Shown here: piece after piece, positions 54,995-63,954 of the stretch
Layout of the letters: each line of letters starts with the position of its first letter
Numbering within the stretch: the first letter of the stretch is position 1
From: CAZBBC01 sp964489835
GTDB taxonomy: Bacteria; Calditrichota; Calditrichia; JAJRVZ01
Length of the DNA: 64,000 nucleotides
Reading direction: 5' to 3'
Assembly (NCBI GenBank): GCA_964489835.1
Contig: CAZBBC010000012.1
Coordinates: 1-64,000 of the forward strand
Notes under the pieces: generated by a model
The model's database searches: none
Told to the model about the DNA's origin: nothing
What the model saw: the letters and a program-made list of their open reading frames with translations, nothing else
Made by a program: the position numbers and the translations under genes

Positions 54995-56116
54995 ATGGTC
55001 ATTTGTCATATCACGATTAATCCCATCGACTATGAAAGACGGATTCAAAATCAGGCAGGAAGTGCCAGTGAAGCAGGATATAATGTATGGATTGTCGCAC
55101 TGGGCAAACCTTTTGAAAAAAACCAGGAAAAAAAGAAAAATTATCTCCTCTGGCGTATTCTGACGCCATATTACCGGGGTGGTCCGCTAAAGTTTTTGCA
55201 TTTTAACTGGAAGTTAGTCCTCTTTCTTTTCAAAAAGCGTCCGGATATCATCCATTGCCATGATCTATGGGTACTCCCAGCTGCTGTTCTATCGACCATT
55301 TTTTCAAAATGCAAACTCATATATGATGCACATGAGTATTATCCGGGATTGGAAATTTTTACCCGCAATAAAATCAAAAAAAAGATCTGGATACTTATTG
55401 AATCTCTGGCTATACCGCAAGTGCATATACTATTAGCTGTATCCGAACCATTGGCTAAATTATATCGTGAAAAATATCCGAGATTAAAACAAATTGAAGT
55501 GATCAGAAATTTACCCAAAAAAGAAATTCCGAAGAAAAAGTTCACTATACCGGAAATACACCCGCTCCAAAAAAAAATTATTTTATACCAGGGTCATTTC
55601 CGGCCTGGCCGGGGACTGGAAAATCTTATAGATGCATTTCCGCATGTACCAGGAGCACAATTAGTACTCATTGGTGGTGGAGAATTGGAGGAAAAATTAA
55701 GGCGAAGAATAGAAAAAAATCGATTAGAAGATAGAGTCACCTTTGCGGGATATATTGCGACTGATCAATTAATCAGTGCCACTGCCTGTGCAGATCTGGG
55801 TATTGCTCTTTTTGAACCTACTAGTATAAATTATGCGTATGCATTACCTAATAAATTCTTTGAATATATCATGGCTGGTATTCCCATCTTAGCGAGTAAT
55901 ATTGATACTTTCCAGGCGTATATTAATGAATATAAAGTAGGACTAACGGTTGATCCTTTTGATATCGGGAAAATCGCGGACACGATTAATTTTATGGTTT
56001 CAGATATTGAAAGATTGGATGAATGGCGCAAAAATGCCAGAGAAGCCTCCCAAAAACTTAATTGGGAGCTGGAAGCAAAAAAAATGAATCGGATTTATGA
56101 AAATATTCAAAGATGA
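54995..56116 (+). CDS. GT4-family glycosyltransferase
   Basis: 373-residue GT-B enzyme. N-terminal domain: CHITINPIDYERRIQNQAGSASEAGYNV and DIIHCHDLWVLPAA. C-terminal donor domain: ILYQGHFRPGRGLENLIDAFP, VLIGGGELEEKLRR, TFAGYIATDQL, GIALFEPTSINYAYALPNKFFEYIMAGIPIL (with the typical E). Complete, in contrast to the truncated relative at 31579-32172. Overlaps the next gene by 20 bases. Sugar and acceptor unknown. Confidence 0.9.
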   Translation: MVICHITINPIDYERRIQNQAGSASEAGYNVWIVALGKPFEKNQEKKKNYLLWRILTPYYRGGPLKFLHFNWKLVLFLFKKRPDIIHCHDLWVLPAAVLSTIFSKCKLIYDAHEYYPGLEIFTRNKIKKKIWILIESLAIPQVHILLAVSEPLAKLYREKYPRLKQIEVIRNLPKKEIPKKKFTIPEIHPLQKKIILYQGHFRPGRGLENLIDAFPHVPGAQLVLIGGGELEEKLRRRIEKNRLEDRVTFAGYIATDQLISATACADLGIALFEPTSINYAYALPNKFFEYIMAGIPILASNIDTFQAYINEYKVGLTVDPFDIGKIADTINFMVSDIERLDEWRKNAREASQKLNWELEAKKMNRIYENIQR

Positions 56117-57791
56117 TAGATTTATCTATTTGATACTATTAATCACCTTAATATTTAGAATACCGGGGATATTGGATAGCCTGCCGGCGGTGAATAATTC
56201 GACCGAGTATTTTCTGGCAAAAATTGCATTGAATTTCGGGGCTCAAAAAACTATCGACCCTGGTATATATATATATCCTACATTTTTTTCTTATCTATTA
56301 TTTTTTTTATTCGCTGTTTTTTATATCCTTTCTCATTTTATGGGATTTATTGATAATATTTACTCATTTGCTGTTCAATTTCTGGTAGAACCTTCCGGCT
56401 TTTATATTATTGCCCGTTCATTTAATGTTACCATATCCCTTATTTCCATTTATATTCTTTATAAATTTCTTAAAAAATATGCCAACGAGAATATTGCCCG
56501 GATCGCTGCGGCTTTTATGGCCTTCAGCTCATACCTTTATCAATACAGCTACCAGGCAACTCCTGATACTCTCTTGGTTTTCTTTTCTACGCTGGCAACG
56601 ATCTATTTTTATAAAGTTTTTGATACACCTGTTAAAGTCAATTTTTTCCTTGCAGGATTGTACTCCGGTCTGGCTGTTGCGGCAAAATATAATGCAGGGT
56701 TTTTATTGGCTGGTCTTTTAGTTGTTATTCTTCAACTATGGCGACTACATAAAATTAAATTAATACCGACAATTATATTATCTTTTGGTGGCGTAAGTCT
56801 TGGTTTTTTTGCGACCAATCCACTCTGGCTGGTTTATCCACAACGGTATTATGAAGGACTGCGGCTTGTATCAGCACAGATGTATAGTGCTGTGAGTGCA
56901 GAGCGGGGAATACCTTTTATATGGGAAACAGCACAACTGATACAGGATGAATTATTAATCGGTTTGATATTTATCTGTGCTACGATATACTTTTTTTGGC
57001 AAGGAGATAAAAAGCACATCGCAGCTCTTTCTGTTATTTTATTGACATTTTTTTATGTAGGAACTTGGACAAAAAAAGGAATTGATTATCTGTTCGCTAT
57101 TTATCCTGCATGGATAATACTGGGAGGATTTTTTTCCCTTGAACTAATTCAGAATAAGAAAATAAAAAACTATTTTCGTATAATTATTCTCTATATAATT
57201 TTTATAGCAGCAACCCTAAAGATTATTTATACCTGTGTTTTACTACTAGACAAAGATACACGTGAACAAACAACTGACTGGATCATTTCAAATATTAATC
57301 AGGATGAATTTGTCTGTTATGATAACACCCATTATGATCTGGGTGTGTTTGACATCGAACGATATTTGATTTACGGTGCAGGTGCAAAAATGCTTCCGGA
57401 ACCGATAAAACAGGAAATTATAAAATATAAAGAAGATCCGCGACAGATAAATTTCATCCCTATCCTGGTGGCCAATCCCTCCTGTACCCTGAAAACAAAT
57501 AATCCTTATGAATCTGATCTGGTTCGCTTTAGAAGGCGAACACTCATCGAGCTAATACATGAACGGACAGATTATCTGATCTGTAATAGTTGGTTTTTTA
57601 ATAGATACTTAACAGCAGATATCAGAGATTATTCAGCAGGAATACAGATTGGAATCATGGAAACTCAGGATTTCTACCAGCAGCTATTCGAATATTATAA
57701 ACCTATTAAAGTGTTTAAACCTGATTTTTGGTCGCCAGGTCCGGAAATTCGAATTTATGATCTCCGTCAATTGAGGCAAAAAAGAGAGTGA
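56097..57791 (+). CDS. Membrane glycosyltransferase (GT39/PMT-like, GT-C fold)
   Basis: 564 residues with about ten to twelve membrane helices and a soluble C-terminal part of about 170 residues. The first loop, where GT39 enzymes carry a catalytic D/E pair, reads AVNNSTEYFLAKIA; E is present but the usual Asp is not, so activity cannot be assumed. The following NFGAQKTIDPG and IYPTFFSYLLFFLF and then YSYQATPDTLLVFFS and GLAVAAKYNAGFLL match the family. Uses a lipid-linked sugar as donor if active. Start is within the GT4 gene; the next gene starts in its GTGA stop overlap. Confidence 0.8.
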   Translation: MKIFKDDRFIYLILLITLIFRIPGILDSLPAVNNSTEYFLAKIALNFGAQKTIDPGIYIYPTFFSYLLFFLFAVFYILSHFMGFIDNIYSFAVQFLVEPSGFYIIARSFNVTISLISIYILYKFLKKYANENIARIAAAFMAFSSYLYQYSYQATPDTLLVFFSTLATIYFYKVFDTPVKVNFFLAGLYSGLAVAAKYNAGFLLAGLLVVILQLWRLHKIKLIPTIILSFGGVSLGFFATNPLWLVYPQRYYEGLRLVSAQMYSAVSAERGIPFIWETAQLIQDELLIGLIFICATIYFFWQGDKKHIAALSVILLTFFYVGTWTKKGIDYLFAIYPAWIILGGFFSLELIQNKKIKNYFRIIILYIIFIAATLKIIYTCVLLLDKDTREQTTDWIISNINQDEFVCYDNTHYDLGVFDIERYLIYGAGAKMLPEPIKQEIIKYKEDPRQINFIPILVANPSCTLKTNNPYESDLVRFRRRTLIELIHERTDYLICNSWFFNRYLTADIRDYSAGIQIGIMETQDFYQQLFEYYKPIKVFKPDFWSPGPEIRIYDLRQLRQKRE

Positions 57792-59023
57792 AGATAAAAT
57801 TTCACAAAGAACCCTATCCAAAAATACTTGTTTATTATGGGGCTCTATTAACTAATATATTTCTTGGATGGGTACTTGCTAAGTTAAATACCCAATATTT
57901 GCAGGTAGCTGCTTATGGCCAGTATTCATTTTTTATAACTTTTATTCTTTTAGGGAGATCTTTTTTTGATTTTGGTGTATTTGAAAGTATCTCCCGTTTG
58001 TTGGCCGTTAACAGGGATAAAAGTGAAGAAAAAAAACTCATCGGGACCAGTCTGTTTTGGGCAGTAATATTTGCTTTGTTTTCTGTCTTGATTCTTTTCA
58101 TTACCAGTGGATTTGTTGATTCGTTTTTTCAGGTAAAGATAGGAATATTGTGCCAGGATTTTTCCTATGCTATCGGGTTATTTGTTCTTGTATCCCACCT
58201 TTCGCGTGTCCTTCGCGGATCAGGACGTATAAATATACTTGGTATAATTACAATTACACCACGCTTCATTTATTTGATCCTTTTGATAGTTGTAATTCTC
58301 TATGGGCGATTTACGCTTCATATGACTTTAACAATGATGTTCTGGGGAATTTTACTGACTTTAATTTTTGTATGGATATACCTTAAACCATCATTTAATA
58401 TGATAAAGAGTAAATCGATCCAAATCTGGAAAGAAGCAAAGTCCTATGGAAGTCATGTTTTTATAGGTACGATGTGGGCTGAAATTTTGATTCATGCAGA
58501 TAAATTTATCATTTCGTATTTTCTCGACAGTCAGGCCTTAGCCTATTATGCTTTGGCTTTTACTCTAGCCTATCCACTTTCTCATTTCTCCACCTCACTG
58601 GCGACGAGTTTGTTTAAGCAATTTGCTACTGATCAAAAAATCAATCAGAAGTTAAGTAGAGGTAATCTAATATTTGTGTCAATTTCTGTGGTTCTTTTTA
58701 TCATTCTGCGTAAACCCATTATTCATTATCTATTTTCAGACCACTATTTATCTACTATTGCACTTTTGCTACCTTTGGCTTTGGCCTTTGGATTTTCAGG
58801 ACTTAGTAAGCCATATGTTCTCTTTCTTATGGCACACAAACAGGGGAAAATTGTCCGCAATATTTCGATTTTCATTCCGTCGACTCAGATAATAATAAGC
58901 ATCATCGTGATACCGATCTTCGGCATTCTCGGTGTTGCCTGGGTTACCTGTTTTGTATATGCTCTGGATTTTCTTTTGTTTTTAATTGAGTATAAAAGGG
59001 TCGTGAAATTTAAGGTTCTTTAA
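57788..59023 (+). CDS. Oligosaccharide flippase (Wzx/PST-type)
   Basis: 411-residue membrane protein with about 12 helices, of the polysaccharide-export (MOP) superfamily: YYGALLTNIFLGWVLAKLNTQYLQVAAYGQYS, FFDFGVFESISRL, GSHVFIGTMWAEILIHADKFIISYFLDSQALAYYALAF. GTG start overlapping the previous stop by four bases. Likely flips the lipid-linked glycan made by the cluster across the membrane. Its stop overlaps comF, on the opposite strand, by four bases. Confidence 0.85.
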   Translation: MKIKFHKEPYPKILVYYGALLTNIFLGWVLAKLNTQYLQVAAYGQYSFFITFILLGRSFFDFGVFESISRLLAVNRDKSEEKKLIGTSLFWAVIFALFSVLILFITSGFVDSFFQVKIGILCQDFSYAIGLFVLVSHLSRVLRGSGRINILGIITITPRFIYLILLIVVILYGRFTLHMTLTMMFWGILLTLIFVWIYLKPSFNMIKSKSIQIWKEAKSYGSHVFIGTMWAEILIHADKFIISYFLDSQALAYYALAFTLAYPLSHFSTSLATSLFKQFATDQKINQKLSRGNLIFVSISVVLFIILRKPIIHYLFSDHYLSTIALLLPLALAFGFSGLSKPYVLFLMAHKQGKIVRNISIFIPSTQIIISIIVIPIFGILGVAWVTCFVYALDFLLFLIEYKRVVKFKVL

Positions 59024-59727
59024 ATGTGATTATTCTCGTCCGCACTTCCCTGCGGATGGGCGATGGCGAAAACATCCACTTCAGTATTTCCTGCCTTTTT
59101 CAATACCTGAATGCAAGCTTCCATAGTACTCCCGGTAGTAATAACATCGTCAACCAGTAAAATTCTTGTTTCCTGGATTTTATGTGGACAATAAAATGCA
59201 TTTTTTACATTTTTCTCTCTTTCCTCTCTGGACATTCTGGTTTGTGAGGCGGTATAGCGCATACGCAACAACAGTTCGGTATTAACCGGAATATGGTACA
59301 ACTGCCCCAGTGCTTTAGACAATTCTTCACTCTGATTATATCCTCTTTCTCTTTTTCTGGTTTTATATAGCGGGACGGGAACGATAGCCGTATACTGTCG
59401 ATCGTGGAAGAATGGAAAACATTTAGTGGTTTCTCTGGCAAAGTATTGTGCCAGGGTAAGATGATGTTTGTATTTCAGTAGATGTATCAGTAATCGTATG
59501 GTCTCTTCAAATTCAAAGAGAATAAAAAGATTATCGAATGACCTATTTTTTAACGAATTATCCAGATTTCCCTTAAAAAGGGGAATCTTTTCCCAGCAAA
59601 CCTGGCAAATAATTTTCCGATGAGGAGGTAAAAGAGAATAACAGATATAACATAGCGGCGGGAATAGAACATCGATCAAAGGATCAATAAAAAGTTTCTG
59701 GAGGCTATTATACATTATTTCTTTCAT
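59020..59727 (-). CDS. ComF-family phosphoribosyltransferase-like protein
   Basis: 235 residues. The N-terminal zinc-ribbon type Cys pairs are PPLCYICYSLL and CQVCWEKIP, followed by a PRTase domain: AIVPVPLYKTRKRERGYNQSEELSKALGQ and the PRPP motif ILLVDDVITTGST. ComF proteins assist DNA uptake in competent bacteria, but the family is wide. The start is taken at 59727 (AAGGA upstream): an ORF start at 59823 would take its first residues from the MITE-like element there. Confidence 0.88.
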   Translation of the reverse strand: MKEIMYNSLQKLFIDPLIDVLFPPLCYICYSLLPPHRKIICQVCWEKIPLFKGNLDNSLKNRSFDNLFILFEFEETIRLLIHLLKYKHHLTLAQYFARETTKCFPFFHDRQYTAIVPVPLYKTRKRERGYNQSEELSKALGQLYHIPVNTELLLRMRYTASQTRMSREEREKNVKNAFYCPHKIQETRILLVDDVITTGSTMEACIQVLKKAGNTEVDVFAIAHPQGSADENNHI

Positions 59728-59781
59728 TTTCTGACAGTCCTTTTTAGAAAATAAAGGCAATATTTGTACCAAAATTTGTTT

Positions 59782-59952
59782 TAGCCTGGTTAATTCATCT
59801 CTCGCAACGGCGCAGCGACGCAACGATTTATTTTTAAATGATTTACGTCAACATAGTGAAATTGTAATAAATTATTTTTAATTTTTTTTGAAAATTTTAT
59901 AAATAAGTTTTTCTCTGCGTCTGCGTGATATTTTTGTGAATAGATCAGGTTA
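59782..59952. repeat. MITE-like inverted-repeat element, copy B
   Basis: About 171 bases. Left end TAGCCTGGTTAATTCATC, then CGCAACGGCGCAGCGACGCAACG; right end, inverted, TAACCTGATCTATTCAC, then CACGCAGACGCAGAG. The centre is A/T only. The outer 17 bases match those of element A, while the inner GC-rich arms differ (CGCAACG and CGCAGACG here, CACGAAG there). It lies upstream of comF and fills most of the 59728-60053 non-coding space. Confidence 0.6.
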
Positions 59953-60053
59953 GGTAATGGAGGTTTAAATCGAGCAGGGGATTGCCCAAAGGTATAAAAA
60001 TATTAGAAGAAATTGATGAGAAAGAAGTAAAATCAACAGATTGAATTTATGTA

Positions 60054-60085
60054 ATCCTGAGGCAAATGGCAATCTGCCTCAGGAT
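60054..60085 (-). terminator. Hairpin after the outer-membrane protein gene
   Basis: ATCCTGAGGCA/TGCCTCAGGAT, a perfect 11-bp stem with 10-base loop AATGGCAATC, 24 bases beyond the stop of the minus-strand gene. The T-run is weak, so termination is probable but not certain. Confidence 0.6.
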
Positions 60086-60108
60086 GGTCTTTGATCGAGG
60101 TAAGGAGA

Positions 60109-61371
60109 TTATAAATCAAAATTTAATGATAACCGGGGTTCGAACCTTTCCTGGGGTACATAGCTTCCGTCTTCAGTTTTTATAAAGTTCCATCGATAAC
60201 GTATGGAGACCATTAGAAATCCATAGGTCATATAACCCAATTCTGCAATTGCCTGAGAATAGATATCCAGTGTGCGAAGATCCTTAAATGTTTCTACATT
60301 TGTTTTGTCGTAATAGGCTAACAATCGAATGCCGGGTATGATATCGAACAACCGGGCTTCCAAATGAAGAAGGCCGCTGTTGGGTACACCATCCTGGTGC
60401 TGATAACTGCCGATTAATTTCACTGCTCCGGCAATATTTCCTGCCAATTCGCCAAAGACGCCTTTTGATTTGGTGCTCAGTTCTAGAATACTCCTTTTAT
60501 CCAGGCCGAGAGGTAAACCCCGCTGTAATTCATAAAGTGTGTTGAAATAATTCGGTATAAACTTGTCTCCTAACCAGCGTCTCTCCAGTTTGGCATCTAA
60601 ACTAAAAAGTCCGACAATGTCCGGAAAACCAAAATTGACGCCGATAACTTTACCTTCACCAAAATCCACCAATTTTGCATAATCAAAGTATAGAATTGTT
60701 TTGAAGATATCTGTCTTGATGAGGGGAAGTCCGATATCGAGGCCCCATTCGGTAATACCATCATCGGTTTCTTTATTATTATCCGGATTTCGATCGGTTA
60801 CGGCTGTTGCTCCAAGTTCAAGATTTCCAAGAACCGGAATATCCGAATTATTCAGCGGGCGATAATACAACCGTCCACCATAAATATCAAAATTTCCCAG
60901 GTGATTGATTACAGATTCCATTCCAAAACTTTCAAAATCAAGATCAAGACCCAAACCAATTTTTCTTTGATCGTAATTGGCCTCATTGCTGTAATGCCAC
61001 ATAATGAAGCCGTGACCCAGAGTAGCGGATACAAGTGAACCCAGGCGGGCGTATAGCGGATCACCTTTATGGCCATACCGGAGATATCGGATGGCCCGGG
61101 CGATACCTGCACCGCCTTCCCAGCCGATTTTTCTGAATTTAAAATTATCCTGATTATCGAAAAGTAATTCTATTCTTAAACCCACTCCAAATTTGCCAAA
61201 GCTAAGATCGGGCGTCACTGAAAATGTGGTGTAACTGACACCATCTATCCAGGTTACACCCAGTCCACCGGTAATACTATTTGGATCCTCGTCTGTTGGA
61301 AAGGGGGATTGTGCCTGTAGTGTAAATACAAAGACGAATGATATAAAAAGGATAGATATTGATTTCATCAT
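60109..61371 (-). CDS. Outer-membrane beta-barrel protein, unknown function
   Basis: 420 residues. Signal peptide MMKSISILFISFVFVFTLQAQ, cut near AQ/S. The mature part alternates short hydrophobic and polar runs with many glycines and aromatics (GVGLRIELLFD, IYGGRLYYRPL, ELGATAVTDRN, TILYFDYAKL, YMTYGFLMVSIRYRWNF), the pattern of an outer-membrane barrel, and the C-terminus RLSLNFDL fits a last strand. A start at the second Met is possible. Not recognised beyond that; resembles a family of predicted barrels in FCB genomes. Single gene with its own hairpin terminator. Confidence 0.75.
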   Translation of the reverse strand: MMKSISILFISFVFVFTLQAQSPFPTDEDPNSITGGLGVTWIDGVSYTTFSVTPDLSFGKFGVGLRIELLFDNQDNFKFRKIGWEGGAGIARAIRYLRYGHKGDPLYARLGSLVSATLGHGFIMWHYSNEANYDQRKIGLGLDLDFESFGMESVINHLGNFDIYGGRLYYRPLNNSDIPVLGNLELGATAVTDRNPDNNKETDDGITEWGLDIGLPLIKTDIFKTILYFDYAKLVDFGEGKVIGVNFGFPDIVGLFSLDAKLERRWLGDKFIPNYFNTLYELQRGLPLGLDKRSILELSTKSKGVFGELAGNIAGAVKLIGSYQHQDGVPNSGLLHLEARLFDIIPGIRLLAYYDKTNVETFKDLRTLDIYSQAIAELGYMTYGFLMVSIRYRWNFIKTEDGSYVPQERFEPRLSLNFDL

Positions 61372-61725
61372 AAGACCTTATTGTTAAAACAAATGTTATG
61401 ATACTATATTAATGATATCGGATACTAAACGCAGAAGCTTAGCAAAATCAATTAAAATAATGTCCCGGTATTGTATGAAATCTTACAGCCGGAGGTGTTG
61501 AGTATCCCGTCAGTTTTACTGTCGAAAATCCAGTCACTTCTTAATAATTATGATCAGAATTCAGACAAAAATATCTAATAAATATTTAAATATTGTGGTT
61601 TATCTAATTGTTATTAAAGAGGTTACAAATAAAATACAGAAGGGATCAACGGATTTTGGCATAGATCATGCGAGTATTCATTCTCACCGGATAAATAATT
61701 ATTACTCTGAGGAGGGGAAGAGACT
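61372..61725. other. 354-bp divergent intergenic region
   Basis: No gene supported. A plus-strand open frame starting at 61550 overlaps the sigma-factor gene in another frame and has no good start site. The region holds a candidate sigma-54 site and the GAGGAGG ribosome-binding site of the sigma gene. Confidence 0.6.
61656..61672 (+). promoter_or_regulatory. Candidate sigma-54 promoter of the sigma-factor gene
   Basis: TTGGCAT then ATGC, with GG and GC separated by exactly 10 bases, fits the -24/-12 pattern well except for the first base of TTGC. It lies 54 bases before the ATG at 61726. A closely related sequence is at 2187-2202. Confidence 0.4.
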
Positions 61726-62484
61726 ATGTATCAAGCAAACACAGATCAGATTTGGAAAACTTACAAAGCAACTGGAAATCCAGAGTTACGTCAGGAATTG
61801 ATACTTCGTTATTTGGGATTGGTAAAGTACGTTGTACGGAAGATGATTAAAAGTTTTCCTCCGGCAATCGAGGAACAGGATCTTTATCATATTGGAACCC
61901 TTGGTTTAGCAGAAGCTTTAGAAAGATTTAATCTTGATTATGGTATAAAATTTGAAACCTATGCAATACCGCGTATTAAAGGATCAATTATTGATGAGCT
62001 AAGAAAGCTGGATTGGATTCCCCGATCATTGCGGAACAAATCTAATATGTACAAGGAAAAGACTATCGAACTAGATCAGAAATTTGGTGGTTCTTATACC
62101 GACAAGGAAGTTTCACACGGTTTGGGAATTGAGAAAGAAGAACTTGATAATTGGAAAAAACAAATGAACGGTTTAAATATGTTATCCCTTGATCGTCCCA
62201 TTGACGACTCAAATGGTCAGAACCTTTATGATATGATTGAATTAGAAGAAAACACCTATGCTGATAATAATATAGAAGAGGAAGAAATGAGGAAAACGCT
62301 GCTCGAAGCAATTCAACAATTACCGGAAAAAACCCGGTTGGCAATTACTCTTTATTATTATGAAAAACTTACATTTAAAGAGATCGGGAAAATATTAAAT
62401 GTGTCAGAATCGCGCATTTCGCAGATTCATTCGGAAACAATCATAAAATTGAAAAAATCTATGACAAAAATGATCTATGCTTAG
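61726..62484 (+). CDS. Sigma-70-family sigma factor of the FliA/WhiG type
   Basis: 252 residues with regions 2, 3 and 4: LGLVKYVVRKMI, IEEQDLYHIGTLGLAEALERFN, FETYAIPRIKGSIIDELRKLDWIPRSLR, and TFKEIGKILNVSESRISQIHSE (region 4 helix-turn-helix). This is the alternative-sigma class of flagellar FliA and sporulation WhiG. No flagellar genes are seen, so its regulon may be stress or motility genes elsewhere. GAGGAGG precedes the ATG. The gene itself may be under sigma-54 control. No anti-sigma gene follows. Confidence 0.9.
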   Translation: MYQANTDQIWKTYKATGNPELRQELILRYLGLVKYVVRKMIKSFPPAIEEQDLYHIGTLGLAEALERFNLDYGIKFETYAIPRIKGSIIDELRKLDWIPRSLRNKSNMYKEKTIELDQKFGGSYTDKEVSHGLGIEKEELDNWKKQMNGLNMLSLDRPIDDSNGQNLYDMIELEENTYADNNIEEEEMRKTLLEAIQQLPEKTRLAITLYYYEKLTFKEIGKILNVSESRISQIHSETIIKLKKSMTKMIYA

Positions 62485-62500
62485 GATGCGAACACGAGTA

Positions 62501-62515
62501 AACGCCAGAGGCGTT
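62501..62515. repeat. Short hairpin after the sigma-factor gene
   Basis: AACGCC-AGA-GGCGTT, perfect 6-bp stem; no T-run, so a weak terminator at most. Confidence 0.4.
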
Positions 62516-62657
62516 AATAGTTTCCGGTTTATCCCTGGATTTCCGGAATTTAATTTATCACACCTTTTTTATTAAGTCTCCCATAAAATTATTTGCACTT
62601 AAATATTTAAATATCTTATATTAATGGTAGTTTATTATCCAAACCATATAATATCAG

Positions 62658-63815
62658 ATGCCCACTACCAAAAAACAAAAAATATTGATTGTTGAAGACA
62701 ACCAGGAAAACATGGATCTCCTGGTTTATTTTTTAAAACCCCAAGGGTATGATATAATTACGGTAAAAGATGGGCTCAGTGCCATCACCAAGGTGGAGAA
62801 AGAGCATCCGGATATTATTCTTCTCGATATCATGCTTCCGAAGATGGATGGTTATGAAGTTTGTGAGCGGATAAAGAAAAATCAGGAAACAAAGTTTATA
62901 CCTGTCATCATGTTAACTGCTCTGAAAGAGCTGCAGGATAAAGTTCGTGCGCTGGAAGTTGGCGCGGATGATTTTCTCTCGAAACCTTTTGAGAATATAG
63001 AACTTCTAGCCCGGGTAAAGTCTCTGCTGCGTCTCAAAGAATATCATGATGAACTTGAGGCAAAAAACAAGGAATTAGCTGACAAGAATACCTCTCTCCT
63101 GGGCATGGACAAATTTAAGGAAGATCTAATCAATCTTATTGTTCATGATATGAAGAATCCATTATTTGTAATCCAGGGTAATCTTCAGATGATGTCTATG
63201 TCTATGCAGAATCTTCCGATAGAAATTCTGAAAAAATATACCCAACGGATTGAACGAAGCAGCCAGCAATTGTTGAGGATGGTCGTAAACCTGCTTGATA
63301 TCTCACGCATAGAAGAAGGAACGATTAAATTAAAGAATGATAAAGCAGACATTAATCGAATTATCGAAGATATCATTAATAGAATTAAAGATTATCCGGA
63401 GAATCAGGAAAAACAGATAGTAACTGAGCTCGATTCAAATCTTCCAGAACTGGTGGTGGATAGGTCTGTCATAGAACGTGTATTTGAAAATCTGATTAAT
63501 TTTTCTGTAACCAATATTGTGGAAGATGGTAAGGTTACCATTACTACAAGTGTCAGTGACAATAACAATATACAGTTTATTACCCATGATAGCGGAACCC
63601 AGATTCCTAAAAATTATCATGACAAAATATTTGAAAAATTTTCTCAAACCGAAATTAAGAACAGCGGCTACCGTGTAGATCGTGCGCTGGGTCTTACATT
63701 TTGTAAATTGGCAGTAGATGCCCATAAAGGTCGTATGTGGCTTGATCTTGATAATAAGGTGGGAAATAGATTTATTATTGAATTACCTATGGTTTCTTCT
63801 GCTGATCCGGAATAA
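62658..63815 (+). CDS. Receiver-histidine kinase hybrid with degenerate ATP-binding domain
   Basis: 385 residues: N-terminal receiver domain (5-120) with phospho-acceptor D57; coiled linker (about 125-155); HisKA with H163 in the H-box VHDMKNPL; HATPase-like C-terminus (about 265-382). In the HATPase the N-box reads ENLINFSV, with F282 where the Mg-binding Asn is expected. The G1 box DSGTQI has Q315 for the second Gly, and the G2 box RALGL lacks the first glycines. D311 is kept. Phosphotransfer by the receiver may matter more than kinase activity. It follows the sigma gene by 173 bases. Confidence 0.85.
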   Translation: MPTTKKQKILIVEDNQENMDLLVYFLKPQGYDIITVKDGLSAITKVEKEHPDIILLDIMLPKMDGYEVCERIKKNQETKFIPVIMLTALKELQDKVRALEVGADDFLSKPFENIELLARVKSLLRLKEYHDELEAKNKELADKNTSLLGMDKFKEDLINLIVHDMKNPLFVIQGNLQMMSMSMQNLPIEILKKYTQRIERSSQQLLRMVVNLLDISRIEEGTIKLKNDKADINRIIEDIINRIKDYPENQEKQIVTELDSNLPELVVDRSVIERVFENLINFSVTNIVEDGKVTITTSVSDNNNIQFITHDSGTQIPKNYHDKIFEKFSQTEIKNSGYRVDRALGLTFCKLAVDAHKGRMWLDLDNKVGNRFIIELPMVSSADPE

Positions 63816-63954
63816 TTAAATCTGTAAAATATATTCTTCATTATCTTACCCTCTCTGCACATTTTACCCGGAAAACATTTCTCTGGAAAATTAAAGTTTT
63901 CTTAAACCTCACCGATTATAAAAAAATTACTAGGTGACGATAATTGACACTGAA

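Noticed and set aside
61550..61801. Plus-strand open frame overlapping the sigma-factor gene
   Set aside because: Different frame from a clear sigma factor, no ribosome-binding site, and low-complexity content.
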